A DNA stretch of 64,000 nt, taken from contig CALCNX010000050.1 in assembly GCA_937899715.1 (NCBI GenBank), positions 1 to 64,000 of the forward strand. Reading direction: 5' to 3'. This DNA comes from an uncultured bacterium. Lineage in GTDB: Bacteria; Bacteroidota; Ignavibacteria; Kapaibacteriales; UBA4661. This document shows, piece after piece, positions 1 through 9,526 of the stretch (its first letter is position 1; every line of letters begins with the position of its first letter). Both the position numbers and the translations under genes were made by a program. The notes under the pieces are model-generated. The model made no database searches. It had not been told where the DNA came from and saw only the letters and a program-made list of their open reading frames with translations.

Positions 1-964
1 TGGTTTTCCAGGTTTGTTCGACCGTATCGAGCATCCTGAGCGCCTCTTCTTCATTAGGTGCAGTGTACACGAGTTTGAAATCTCGCGCCACTGCCTTGCG
101 GTCTTTGGTGGCAACCAGCGCCATGGTATTGCGCAAAAGGTGGACAATACATGTTTGGTGGACACAGCGCGGGAATGCCGAAAGCAAGGCTTCAGTGAAG
201 CCCGTCAAACCATCGGTGGTGGCTAGGAGAATATCTTCCAGCCCCCGATTGCGTAGGTCGGTAAAGACCTGAAGCCAGAACGATGCGCTTTCGGTGGCAG
301 CAATCCACAAGCCCAGAGATTGTTTGTGTCCGGCGGTATCCACTGCTAGTGCGACATAGAGGCATTTGCTGATAACTTTCCCATTATCGCGGACGTTCAG
401 GCGAAAACCATCAAAAAATACCACCGGATAAACCGCATCCACGGGACGATTCCGCCACTGCCGGACATCCTCAAGGATGCTGTCCGTCACATCGCTGATA
501 AATGTTGGCGAGGCATCAATTCCGTAAGCACGGTGCAGTTCGGCGGCAATATCGCGGGTGGACATCCCACCGCCATAGAGCGCGAGAATCGTTCGTTCTA
601 TCTCCGGCAGTCGGCTTGTGCCTTTGGGAATAATCTTCGGCTCAAACCGTCCTTGTCGGTCACGCGGAATAGCTATCTCCACCTGAGCATGAGCGGTTTT
701 GAGCCTCTTGTCCGACGAGCCGTTTCGAGCATTCCCGCCCTGACGAACTGGTTCTTCGCCCTGTGGTTTTTGGTGCTTGGCATACCCTAAATGGTCGGTC
801 ATCTCGGTTTCAAGCATTCGCTCAAAGAGGCGTTTGGTCAGTTGACGATAGATTCCGTCTTCGCCGAAGACCTCTTCGTGACTGGTCGAGCCGTTCAAGA
901 GACTATCGACAAGTTCGTCGGTTAAGCCGTAGGGCTGCCGGACGTTTTGCGCTTTGGTTGCCAT
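1..964 (-). CDS. IS256-family (mutator-type) transposase, 3' part cut by window edge
   Basis: The reading frame is open from the ATG at 964 to the left edge, giving 321 codons of a protein usually near 400 residues. It begins MATKAQNVRQPYG and shows the mutator-type layout: an N-terminal region with RLFERMLETEMTDHLGY, then VVFFDGFRLNV carrying the first catalytic Asp, then LLATTDGLTGF carrying the second Asp, then the family HQTCIVHLLRN segment. The catalytic Glu should lie in the missing part. I checked the frame codon by codon and saw no frameshift or stop, so the element may be intact. It is divergent from the globin gene. The family moves by a DDE-transposase mechanism. Confidence 0.93.
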   Translation of the reverse strand, partial: MATKAQNVRQPYGLTDELVDSLLNGSTSHEEVFGEDGIYRQLTKRLFERMLETEMTDHLGYAKHQKPQGEEPVRQGGNARNGSSDKRLKTAHAQVEIAIPRDRQGRFEPKIIPKGTSRLPEIERTILALYGGGMSTRDIAAELHRAYGIDASPTFISDVTDSILEDVRQWRNRPVDAVYPVVFFDGFRLNVRDNGKVISKCLYVALAVDTAGHKQSLGLWIAATESASFWLQVFTDLRNRGLEDILLATTDGLTGFTEALLSAFPRCVHQTCIVHLLRNTMALVATKDRKAVARDFKLVYTAPNEEEALRMLDTVEQTWKT

Positions 965-1008
965 TGTGTTGCTCCGTTGATGGTAAATATGGAAGTTGGA
1001 TATAATTT

Positions 1009-1036
1009 CCATTTACACAAAACAATTTACACACTC
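1009..1036 (-). repeat. Putative terminal inverted repeat of the IS256-family element
   Basis: Read on the minus strand, this stretch starts GAGTGTGTAAATTGTTTTG and continues GTGTAAATGG, an A/T-rich GTGTAAAT-containing end like those I associate with IS256-family elements. It lies about 45 bases upstream of the transposase start, where the element's end is expected. The matching right end is outside the window, so the exact boundary and the target duplication cannot be confirmed. Confidence 0.4.
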
Positions 1037-1082
1037 GGAATTAATTCATTTTCTCTTTTTCTCTTTCTGGAGTTAGAATCTC

Positions 1083-1520
1083 ATGGTTACAACAGCCCCC
1101 GCGATGACAAGCGACGAAATAACACTCGTTCAAACCACTTTTTCCAAAGTTCTGCACATTGCTGACACCGCAGCAGATTTGTTCTACAATCGTCTTTTTG
1201 AGCTTGACCCTTCGGTACGAACACTCTTTCCTAACGACATTACTGAGCAAAAGAAAAAATTGATGGCAACGCTCAAAACAGTTGTCTTCAGCTTGCGCCA
1301 GCTTGAGACCATTGTTCCGGCAATCCAAGATCTCGGACAACGCCATGCACGTTACAAAGTGGAGGACAAACATTATGAAACCGTAGGCGCGGCGTTATTA
1401 TGGGCGCTTGAGCAGGGTTTGGGTGCGGACTGGACACCGGACGTGAAAAGCGCGTGGGTATCGGCTTATACTCTTGTTGCCAAAACAATGAAAGATGCAG
1501 CCGCAGCCGTAAGAAACTAA
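1083..1520 (+). CDS. Single-domain bacterial globin
   Basis: The 145-residue product has the single-domain globin pattern. ADLFYNRLFELDPSVRTLF covers the B/C helices with Tyr35 at the probable B10 position. GQRHARY places His88 as the proximal haem ligand (F8). Gln56 in ITEQKKKLM is a candidate distal (E7) residue by comparison with Vitreoscilla haemoglobin. The length fits a stand-alone globin; there is no reductase domain as in flavohaemoglobins. A role in oxygen or nitric oxide binding is a family inference. The end of the IS256-type element lies only about 50 bases upstream of the start, so the promoter may be altered by, or supplied from, the insertion. Confidence 0.9.
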   Translation: MVTTAPAMTSDEITLVQTTFSKVLHIADTAADLFYNRLFELDPSVRTLFPNDITEQKKKLMATLKTVVFSLRQLETIVPAIQDLGQRHARYKVEDKHYETVGAALLWALEQGLGADWTPDVKSAWVSAYTLVAKTMKDAAAAVRN

Positions 1521-1691
1521 AACACTATAGTCGCATACAATTTATACCTTGAGCTAAAGCCGTGTTCAGAAAAACGATATTTAGAACGTTACACGCCGCG
1601 CTCACGAGCCATGTCACGTCACGAGGAATTACAAACACGGCTTTTTACCTCTCTTCACCACTTCAATAATATTTTTCTTTGCACAAGCATT

Positions 1692-2552
1692 ATGAAAAAC
1701 GCTACCTCTCTTCTCACACTCTTCTTCGCAATAATCTTCACACTATCTGGCAGCGCAGGAGCACAAACGCCAACAAAAATACCGGGTATAGACCAAGACG
1801 GTAAAAAACCGAAAGTCATGGTATTGGGAACATTTCACTTCGACAACCCCGGTTTGGATTATATTAAATCTTCCGTATCAGACATCTTGGCAGCACCGCA
1901 ACAAAAAGAATTACGCGAGTTACTGGACAAAATAAAAGCCTTCAAACCAACAAAAATAGCCATTGAAGCCGAACCAACATTGAGCGAGCGCGTCAATGCA
2001 CGATACGCACGATACGTTGCGGGACAGGATACCCTCCGACGCAGCGAGTCCGACCAAATCGCCTTTCGTCTGGCGAAGGAACTTGGTCACAAAGCTCTTT
2101 ATTGTGTAGATGTGAAAAAAGATATGGACTTTAATGCCCTCATGCAAACTGCTCAAACCACAGGTCAAACAAATTTTCTCCGCCGTTTCCAACAAGCATC
2201 AGGGTTTATTCAAGCGGAACTCGAAAAAATGTCTAAGATGCCGCTCATGGAACAATTTCGTCTGCATAACAACTTACAAAATGCCGAACATTCACACAGC
2301 GCATACCTTCTAATGGCAACCGTTGGCAAAGACACAAACTATACGGGCGCAAATGTTATCGCGGGCTGGTACGAGCGCAACTTGAAGATTGCGATGAACG
2401 TTATCCGCATTATTGACTCGCCGGAAGACCGTGTTCTGGTCTTATTCGGCGCGGGACATTTACCACTTCTTTATCATTATTTCAAATTTTCACCTGACGT
2501 AGAGATTGTGAATGTGGAAAGCTATCTGCAACCAAAGGGGATGAAGAGGTAA
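1692..2552 (+). CDS. Exported TraB-like protein of the DUF5694 type
   Basis: I start it at the ATG at 1692, because MKNATSLLTLFFAIIFTL with SAGAQ after it is a standard signal peptide; the in-frame ATG at 1611 would add 27 residues without helping. The mature protein opens with VMVLGTFHFDNPG and ends with LFGAGHLPLLYHY, the two short Gly/His segments typical of TraB-like/DUF5694 proteins. The biochemical activity of this family is not settled, so I assign none. Length is 286 residues. It stands alone between the globin and a histidine kinase on the same strand. Confidence 0.75.
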   Translation: MKNATSLLTLFFAIIFTLSGSAGAQTPTKIPGIDQDGKKPKVMVLGTFHFDNPGLDYIKSSVSDILAAPQQKELRELLDKIKAFKPTKIAIEAEPTLSERVNARYARYVAGQDTLRRSESDQIAFRLAKELGHKALYCVDVKKDMDFNALMQTAQTTGQTNFLRRFQQASGFIQAELEKMSKMPLMEQFRLHNNLQNAEHSHSAYLLMATVGKDTNYTGANVIAGWYERNLKIAMNVIRIIDSPEDRVLVLFGAGHLPLLYHYFKFSPDVEIVNVESYLQPKGMKR

Positions 2553-2709
2553 CCAGCCTCCCAAGCAACCAATTATTCAGGGTGACACAATCCCGTTTCA
2601 GCACATCGCACAGCCACAGGGGAGGCGGTATTAATGATTTTTTGAACGAAAAAAGCCCCATGGCTTGCAGATACGCACTATACTTCTCACGCAAAAACCT
2701 CACAATTAT

Positions 2710-3663
2710 ATGCCCGAACTTCAAGTAAAACCTCGTTATATGCAAGAGCATTACCCAACTTTCAGCACAAGAAAACAGGCTTCAAGTGAGCTTCATGCCC
2801 AAGTCGCCAAGCTGCAAGAAGAGAACCTGCTTCTCCGCCAACGAAACAAGCTCCTGCAGCAGGTTAGCGCTGAACAGGATGAATTCTTACAGATGATAGC
2901 ACATGACCTTAAAAATCCCCTGACAACGATTACGCTGGGAACATCGTTTTTACAACATCGGTGGCGCGATTTATCATTAAACGATGTTATGTCCAAGCTG
3001 AGCAGAATGCAGGAGAGTGCTGCTCATATGAAGGAAATGATTCATCGTTTATTAACGACTTCAAGCATAGAATCAGGGAAAGTTGATACCGTACTAGAGC
3101 CAATTGATATTGTGCAATCGGTTGCATTGCTCGTTCACGAATATCGTAGTCATGCAGCGGAGAAAGGTATTGTTATTCACTTCGATAGCTTCGTTTCGGA
3201 TACTCAAACAATGTCCAATCAAGGGATGCTGCAAGAGATAGTCGAGAACCTTCTTTCTAATGCAATAAAATACTCCCCCGCTAATAAGGAAATATCAGTA
3301 AAAATAGTTGGAGGATTGTGCTCGGTATATAGCGAGCATCTATTCGATGATAGAGCAGAATGTCTATATCCTGTGAATATGGTGTATAATTTCGTACGAG
3401 TTGAAATTAGTGACGAAGGTCCAGGACTGACCCTTGACGACCAAAAACGGCTCTTTAAGAAATTTTCTCGACTTTCTGCCAAACCAACAGCAGGAGAAGA
3501 TTCCACGGGGCTGGGACTTTATATTGTCAAAAAACTGGTCGAAACACTCAACGGGCATATTTGGTGCAAGAGCGAGTATGGCAATGGGGCAACATTCATT
3601 GTGGAATTTCCGATTATCGCCAGCACTTCGGAAAACACTTTGGATGTTAAAAGCGCAGACTAA
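2710..3663 (+). CDS. Soluble sensor histidine kinase without a recognisable sensor domain
   Basis: The start at 2710 (MPELQVKPRYMQEHY) is preferred over one 45 bases upstream. An N-terminal coiled coil (KLQEENLLLRQRNKLLQQV) leads to the HisKA box with the phospho-acceptor His65 in MIAHDLKNPL, then the N box (ENLLSNAIKYSP), the DEGPGL box and the TGLGL box of the HATPase domain. There is no membrane segment and no PAS or GAF domain, so signal input must come from a partner or through the coiled coil. It ends 44 bases before a chemoreceptor gene on the same strand, with which it may be co-transcribed. The catalytic half resembles the C-terminal half of the propeller kinase at 6095-9514. Confidence 0.9.
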   Translation: MPELQVKPRYMQEHYPTFSTRKQASSELHAQVAKLQEENLLLRQRNKLLQQVSAEQDEFLQMIAHDLKNPLTTITLGTSFLQHRWRDLSLNDVMSKLSRMQESAAHMKEMIHRLLTTSSIESGKVDTVLEPIDIVQSVALLVHEYRSHAAEKGIVIHFDSFVSDTQTMSNQGMLQEIVENLLSNAIKYSPANKEISVKIVGGLCSVYSEHLFDDRAECLYPVNMVYNFVRVEISDEGPGLTLDDQKRLFKKFSRLSAKPTAGEDSTGLGLYIVKKLVETLNGHIWCKSEYGNGATFIVEFPIIASTSENTLDVKSAD

Positions 3664-3707
3664 TTCGGTCAATTCTTCTTTCTTTCAGCATCACCATTAT
3701 CACGTTT

Positions 3708-5687
3708 ATGATTCAGTTCTTTCGCAATCTCGCCATCCAAACAAAACTTGTTACCACATTTCTTATCTTATCTGCCTTCGTCACCATCGTCGGCTACCTC
3801 GGTTATCGCGCTACGTCCACTATGGCGGAAACTACGGAACGAATGTATGACCGCCAATTTGTTCCACTTTCGCATTTGCTCCAGTTTACCAATAACTACC
3901 AGCGTACACGCAATTACGCGCAAAGTTTTATGCTTATTTCGGACAGCGCCGAAATCAAGAAAATGAAGAAAACGGTGCAAGGAATTTACCACAACTTTGA
4001 CAGCATCGGTACACATTACAAAGCTACTTTGGATACCCCCGAAGAGAAGCAGCTCTATGCGGCTTATTCCGATAGTCTTGCGTATTTCAAGCAAATGTAT
4101 GCCGAGGTTATGCGTTTAGGCGAAAAAGGCTTACGAGATTCAGCTCTTTACTGCTACCGAAAAGGTCCCGGCTTTGCGGCTGCATTTGGGATGTACAGGG
4201 CATTGGACGCGCTTACGGTTTCCAAACTTAAAGCCGCCGATGCTGCTAAACAAAGTAGTATTGACCAGTTCATAACGTTGCGTCGTCAGTTGGTATTCTT
4301 TGTCGTCATGGCACTTGCCGTAGCGGGCATATTGGGATTTATGCTGGCACGAATGATAGGGCGACCTATTCGGGAACTTGATGCTGCCGCTACGAGTATT
4401 GCCGCCGGAGAAACGAATATCTCAGTCACGGTGGATTCAGAAGACGAGCTGGGAAGTCTGGGGCGAGCGTTTAACATTATGTCACACAATACTTCTCGCC
4501 TTTTGGAGGAAACCCGTCGGCAGAGTTTGGAAAATGCAGAGCAAGCCCGCCTTGCCGAAGAATCCCGCCGTGCAAGCGAAGAACATCGTCGCTACCTTGC
4601 AGAGAGCGTCGAACAAATCCTGCATGAAATGGAAAATTTCTCTCATGGTAATTTGACCGTCCGCCTTCCTGTTACCACAGACGACGAAATCGGGCGTTTG
4701 CACGGCGGATTTAACGATGCGCTGGATAATATCTGCATCATGCTGGAACGCATCAAAGAAGCGGTACTTTCGACCATAGAAGCAACAGATGAAATAGCGG
4801 CACGAATTGGCATCATGTCCACCAGTGCGAACACCCAAAGCGAGCGTACAACAGGCATCACGCAATCGGTGTCATTGATTGCCGAAGGAATTGCCGCAAA
4901 TACTGTGCATATCGAATCGGCGGCAGCAACCGCTCGCGAAGCTGGTGAAAGCGCTAAAAATGGCGAAAAAGTGGTGAAAGAAACAATAGACAGCATTCAA
5001 AACATCGTCCATGTCGTTCTTTCTTCAGCTGCAAGCATTGAAACACTCAATATCAGCAGCATCAAAATTGGAGAAATTGCGGAAGTCATTCAGGAAATTA
5101 CCGACCAAACAAATCTCCTCGCGCTGAACGCAGCCATTGAAGCAGCGCGAGCGGGTGATGCAGGACGAGGATTTGCGGTTGTTGCCGATGAAGTGCGCAA
5201 ACTCGCTGAAAAGACAGCCGCCGCTACCAAAGAAATCACGCATACCATTCGTCAAGTCCGTACCGATACAGGCGTGGCAGTAAAAACTATCAACAAAGGC
5301 AGCGAACACGCCCGCGCGGGTAAATCACTCGCAGACCAAGCGGAGCAAGCACTACAAACAATTATTGCTAAAACCGGGCAAGTCGCCGAAAGCGTTACAT
5401 TTATTGCCAACACCAGCCGAGAAAAAGCAGCAAGCGGACACGAAATCTCCAAAAGCCTGCAAGCAATACAATCGGTTGCCCGAGCGTCATCAGACGATGC
5501 AATACGCATTGGTGTTGCTTTAGAAGACCTTTGCCGCCTGACGGCTCATCTGGCAGATACGGTCAAGCAATTTACCGTTCCCGAAAGTGTTCAAGAAGCA
5601 TATCGTACCTCAGGCAATAAAGGCATGACAGCAATACGCTCAGAGCAAAAGGTAAAACTCCTCAAAGGTAATTTTTTACTGGCTTGA
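3708..5687 (+). CDS. Methyl-accepting chemotaxis protein with two HAMP-like segments
   Basis: This is a 659-residue membrane receptor. TM1 lies at about residues 13-32 and is followed by a roughly 160-residue periplasmic four-helix-bundle-type sensor. TM2 (FFVVMALAVAGILGFML, about 195-212) leads into a HAMP domain starting at IGRPIRELDAAA. A second HAMP-like segment follows a long charged helix (NFSHGNLTVRL through DDEIGRLHGGF). The signalling hairpin tip, TDQTNLLALNAAIEAARAG, sits near residue 460. The ligand is unknown. No CheA or CheY is in the window; a CheW gene lies about 16 kb away at 21528. Confidence 0.95.
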   Translation: MIQFFRNLAIQTKLVTTFLILSAFVTIVGYLGYRATSTMAETTERMYDRQFVPLSHLLQFTNNYQRTRNYAQSFMLISDSAEIKKMKKTVQGIYHNFDSIGTHYKATLDTPEEKQLYAAYSDSLAYFKQMYAEVMRLGEKGLRDSALYCYRKGPGFAAAFGMYRALDALTVSKLKAADAAKQSSIDQFITLRRQLVFFVVMALAVAGILGFMLARMIGRPIRELDAAATSIAAGETNISVTVDSEDELGSLGRAFNIMSHNTSRLLEETRRQSLENAEQARLAEESRRASEEHRRYLAESVEQILHEMENFSHGNLTVRLPVTTDDEIGRLHGGFNDALDNICIMLERIKEAVLSTIEATDEIAARIGIMSTSANTQSERTTGITQSVSLIAEGIAANTVHIESAAATAREAGESAKNGEKVVKETIDSIQNIVHVVLSSAASIETLNISSIKIGEIAEVIQEITDQTNLLALNAAIEAARAGDAGRGFAVVADEVRKLAEKTAAATKEITHTIRQVRTDTGVAVKTINKGSEHARAGKSLADQAEQALQTIIAKTGQVAESVTFIANTSREKAASGHEISKSLQAIQSVARASSDDAIRIGVALEDLCRLTAHLADTVKQFTVPESVQEAYRTSGNKGMTAIRSEQKVKLLKGNFLLA

Positions 5688-6094
5688 TGTTCTGTTTACC
5701 GTGATGGATTCAGCGAGTAACATGAACAGCGTACTCACTTTGCAACAAACTGCTCATGAGTGGACGTATGTAGGCTTTTTTCTGCAACTCACCCCAGATA
5801 GATGTCGTTTCGCCCCAAAACACTTGATTGCTCACTCCGTTCTTTGTAGATTTCTGTTCTGCACTCGGCATTGGGGCAATGCTCGTTGATTTGGACTATT
5901 TTGGGTAGGGCGACGAGAGCAGACGAAGCCTTGACCATAACGAGATTACGCTTACAGCCATGCACGGCACATTCAAGTACAGCCGTTTTTCGTTGTTCTG
6001 ACATTATATCTGAATTGAAGAAGAACTTGAGTTCACAGAACCACAGTTCTATGAGTTTTGTAGAAATTTATCGAACCACCACAATCTTCCTAAT
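5688..6094. other. 407-base stretch without a secure gene
   Basis: This lies between the chemoreceptor and the propeller kinase. It holds only a weak minus-strand reading frame (listed separately) and presumably the promoter of the downstream kinase. I see no stable terminator hairpin, repeat or RNA gene. Confidence 0.5.
5789..6004 (-). CDS. Possible 71-residue-class small protein with two Cys-x4-Cys knuckles
   Basis: This minus-strand frame encodes about 71 residues beginning MSEQRKTAVLECAVHGC and later EHCPNAECRTEIY. The paired C-x4-C elements, about 25 residues apart, resemble a small zinc ribbon. No Shine-Dalgarno sequence precedes the start and I recognise no family. It could be a remnant of a larger gene or simply a chance reading frame in an intergenic gap. 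Confidence 0.25.
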   Translation of the reverse strand: MSEQRKTAVLECAVHGCKRNLVMVKASSALVALPKIVQINEHCPNAECRTEIYKERSEQSSVLGRNDIYLG

Positions 6095-9000
6095 ATGCAA
6101 GCCTATTGCCTTCCATTTTTGCTTGTTTGCTTATTATGTACCCCACTGAGCAGCGTACTACTTTGGGGACAAAACACGTCACCGCAAGGTCTTGACCCGA
6201 ATAAGCATATTACTCAATACGTCCACGAATCGTGGCAAATCAGAGAAGGCTTGCCCCAAAATTCTGTCCAGTCAATAACGCAAACATCCGACGGCTATCT
6301 CTGGTTTACGACACAAGAAGGCTTAGTGCGCTTCGATGGATTGCGCTTTACCGTGTATAACAAGAAAAACTCTGCACTATCGGAAAATTATTGTAATTCG
6401 CTTGTAACTGATAAATCAGGTGCAATCTGGGTAGCAACACAAACGCATGGTATTGTACGGTTACAAAATGGAGTGTTTACTACATTTACCACTCGTCATG
6501 GTTTATCCAGTAATTTCACACCGGAGAACGGTAGAGCACTTGCCGTAGGTGCGGATAATGCGCTCTGGATTGCAACGCTGGGTGGTGGTGTTAATCGTCT
6601 GAAGGACGGTCGTATTACCGTTTATTCTATGCAGCAAGGACTGAGTAACGACAACGTTCACACGCTTTTTTTTAGCAATGACAGCACATTATGGATTGGT
6701 ACGGAAAATGGGCTTAATGTTCTCAATACAAAGACAAACACAATACGGCAAGTAGTAAATCCCGCATTAAATAGTAGTAAGCGCTTAACAAACAATGTGA
6801 TTCAATCCATTATCACTGATAAAGAGGGAAATCTATGGATTGGAACTATCAACGGGCTTCAGCGATTGAAAGACGGGATATGGACAACCTATACGACAAA
6901 AAACGGCTTACCCGGCAATCATATCCGAGCGCTCTATTGTGATAGCAAGGGAACACTGTGGATAGGGACACTTGGCGCAGGGATGTGCCGTTTTAGTAAA
7001 GGTGTATTTTCCTCATTCAGCCTTCAGGATGGACTTACCCATCCGGATGTTTTTGATATGTACGAAGATGTGGAAGGTAGCCTTTACATTGGAACCGGCG
7101 GCGGTGGGCTGAACCGATTGCGCAACGGCTCAGTGACCGTTTATAGCAGGCGGTTAGGACTTTCAGACCCATGGTCTATCATGGAAGACAACACGGGAAA
7201 TATGTGGTTTTCTATGTTTGCTAATGGTGTGAGCGTCGTCAATAACAAAACAAATGATGTACAGCATTTTTCGACAGCGAACGGTTTACCAAGTAATAAT
7301 GCTCATGGGATGATGCAAGACAGCGATGGCTCTATCTGGCTTGGCACGAGAGACAAGGGGATGTGCCACGTGGTGAATGGAAAAATTGTGAAGAGTTATG
7401 GTATCAAAGACGGCTTGCCAAATGAGCGAGTGCGCGTTTTTCTCCGCGATAGAAAAGGACGGTTGTGGATTGGTACGGATAAAGGAGCAAGTTGTTTTGC
7501 CAACGGCGTATTTACAAATTATGGAAAAGCCGAAGGTCTTGCAGATGGTCGCACACCTGTTCTGCACGAAGATTCGCAAGGCAGGCTTTGGGTGGGTACG
7601 CGCGAAGGATTATTTGTCATTGAGAACGACCGCGTCATAAAGTCATACACCGTCAAGAACGGCATGGCGGGCGATAATATCATTTGGCTCTACGAAGATA
7701 AAGAACATACATTCTGGATTGGGACGACAAACGGCGGACTGCATCGTCTCAAAAATGATTCCCTTTATGCCTACACCACACAAAACGGATTATTTGATGA
7801 CTCGGTTTTTTCTGTCTTGGAGGATGAAAACGGCTGGATGTGGATGAGTTGTAGCAAAGGTATTTTCCGCACAAAAAAATCTGAACTGGAGGAGGTTGCG
7901 TGGGGAAGAAAAAGCCGTATCACGTGCATCACCTATGATAAAGATGACGGCATGGCATCTCCCGAATGTAATGGAGCCTCGCAGCCCGCAGCGTGTCAAT
8001 CCCGCGACGGGCGCTTGTGGTTTCCTACCATTGCAGGCGTGGTGGTGATTAACCCCAATAACTTGGTTAAAAATAATTTGCCGCCGACCGTTATTATTGA
8101 GAATGTTTTTGCAGATGGTACAAGAATTGGCGGAAAGAATTTTGAGGCTACTCCCGAGGGAAATGACCAATCTCCCCGCGCATCCGAGCAATCTCAGAAT
8201 CAACATATTCCTGTAACACTAGAGCCGACGACGGAAAAATTTGAGTTTCATTACACCGCCACGTGTTTGACTGCTGCCGACCGCTCAAAATTCAAATATA
8301 TTTTGGAGGGGTACGATAAAAATTGGGTGGATGCAGGCGGGCGACGTGCTGCTTACTATACTAACCTGCCCCATGACCGTATGTACCGTTTTCGGGTGAT
8401 TGCCTGCAATAATGATGGCATTTGGAATGAAGTAGGAGCAAGCACAACTTTTTTTATGAAGCCCTTCTGGTATGAAACATGGAAATTTTATCTGGTGTGT
8501 GTTGTCGGTTTCGTTGTGATGGGTATTACGCTCTATCGGTGGCGGGTGCATAGTTTGCGTGAAAGGGCAGTAGCATTGGAGCACATCGTCAATGAGCGCA
8601 CGGCTGACTTGAACGATGCAAATCTGGAAATCAAGCGTCAAATTGAATTATTGAGTGAACGTGCTAACGAAATTGAGTTCGTGAATGTACAACTTTACGA
8701 TGTCAACAAAAATCTACAAGGCAGTAATAAAGCGCTTGATGAAGTGAACCGTTTCAAGACCCAAATGCTGTCTATGGTTTCGCATGACTTGAAAAACCCA
8801 TTAACGACTGTGCTGCTTGCTTCTAAATCTCTCCGCGTACAAGTGGCAGATAATGCAGATGCCCTCGAAATGACCGCAATGATTCGTGATTCTGCCGAAA
8901 CCATGCACAAACTTATCACCGAAATTCTTGACCAAGCGGCTCTGGAGCACGGGCAGCTTGAAATTCGCACCAGCAAACTTCAACTGGAAGAAATATGCCT

Positions 9001-9514
9001 TGAACTTATTCATGAATATCAGTACCGTGCTCAGGATAAACAGCAGCAAATTCAAACCGAAATTGCCGACCACTGCTCCATGTATGGCGACGAAAACCGA
9101 CTTCGCCAAGTGTTTGATAATCTCATCAGTAATGCCATCAAGTATTCTCCACCGAAAGCAAATATTATCGTTCGGCTGTACAAAGAAGAAAGTTTTAATA
9201 ATTCCGTTGTGCGGTTTGAAGTGCAGGACGAAGGACCGGGGCTAACGCAGGAAGACCAGCAAAAATTGTTTGGCTTTTTCCAACGTCTAAGCTCAAAGCC
9301 AACGGGTGGCGAAAGTTCGACGGGTGTGGGGCTGGCGATTGTGAAGCAAATCGTGGAACTGCATGGCGGGCGCGTTTGGTGTGAGTCCGAGCCGGGCAAC
9401 GGAGCTAGGTTTATTGTAGAATTGCCGCTTGCAAAGCCGACAGCGAATAACGACTCTGCCGCCGCCGACTCTACACAAGTTTTGGCGGAAGACCTGCATT
9501 TCGATTATGCTTGA
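6095..9514 (+). CDS. Two-component-regulator-propeller sensor histidine kinase
   Basis: This is a 1139-residue membrane kinase. A signal peptide (to about residue 26) precedes around a dozen reg_prop blades with the recurrent pattern D.(K/E)G.LWIGT and GL.(N/S).... A Y_Y_Y domain follows near residues 715-785 (FEFHYTATCLTAAD, then YDKNWVDAGGRRAAYYTNLP). One TM segment (about 798-817) and a coiled coil lead to HisKA with His897 in SMVSHDLKNPL, then an HATPase with DEGPGL and TGVGL boxes. There is no fused receiver or AraC domain, so it is not a hybrid. In Bacteroidota the periplasmic propeller senses carbohydrates or other nutrients; the ligand here is unknown. No response regulator gene is adjacent. 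Confidence 0.95.
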   Translation: MQAYCLPFLLVCLLCTPLSSVLLWGQNTSPQGLDPNKHITQYVHESWQIREGLPQNSVQSITQTSDGYLWFTTQEGLVRFDGLRFTVYNKKNSALSENYCNSLVTDKSGAIWVATQTHGIVRLQNGVFTTFTTRHGLSSNFTPENGRALAVGADNALWIATLGGGVNRLKDGRITVYSMQQGLSNDNVHTLFFSNDSTLWIGTENGLNVLNTKTNTIRQVVNPALNSSKRLTNNVIQSIITDKEGNLWIGTINGLQRLKDGIWTTYTTKNGLPGNHIRALYCDSKGTLWIGTLGAGMCRFSKGVFSSFSLQDGLTHPDVFDMYEDVEGSLYIGTGGGGLNRLRNGSVTVYSRRLGLSDPWSIMEDNTGNMWFSMFANGVSVVNNKTNDVQHFSTANGLPSNNAHGMMQDSDGSIWLGTRDKGMCHVVNGKIVKSYGIKDGLPNERVRVFLRDRKGRLWIGTDKGASCFANGVFTNYGKAEGLADGRTPVLHEDSQGRLWVGTREGLFVIENDRVIKSYTVKNGMAGDNIIWLYEDKEHTFWIGTTNGGLHRLKNDSLYAYTTQNGLFDDSVFSVLEDENGWMWMSCSKGIFRTKKSELEEVAWGRKSRITCITYDKDDGMASPECNGASQPAACQSRDGRLWFPTIAGVVVINPNNLVKNNLPPTVIIENVFADGTRIGGKNFEATPEGNDQSPRASEQSQNQHIPVTLEPTTEKFEFHYTATCLTAADRSKFKYILEGYDKNWVDAGGRRAAYYTNLPHDRMYRFRVIACNNDGIWNEVGASTTFFMKPFWYETWKFYLVCVVGFVVMGITLYRWRVHSLRERAVALEHIVNERTADLNDANLEIKRQIELLSERANEIEFVNVQLYDVNKNLQGSNKALDEVNRFKTQMLSMVSHDLKNPLTTVLLASKSLRVQVADNADALEMTAMIRDSAETMHKLITEILDQAALEHGQLEIRTSKLQLEEICLELIHEYQYRAQDKQQQIQTEIADHCSMYGDENRLRQVFDNLISNAIKYSPPKANIIVRLYKEESFNNSVVRFEVQDEGPGLTQEDQQKLFGFFQRLSSKPTGGESSTGVGLAIVKQIVELHGGRVWCESEPGNGARFIVELPLAKPTANNDSAAADSTQVLAEDLHFDYA

Positions 9515-9526
9515 GGTTACGTCGTA

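Noticed and set aside
1521..1691. Gap between globin and DUF5694 gene, checked for a tRNA or terminator
   Set aside because: No cloverleaf, T-loop consensus or stable hairpin was found.
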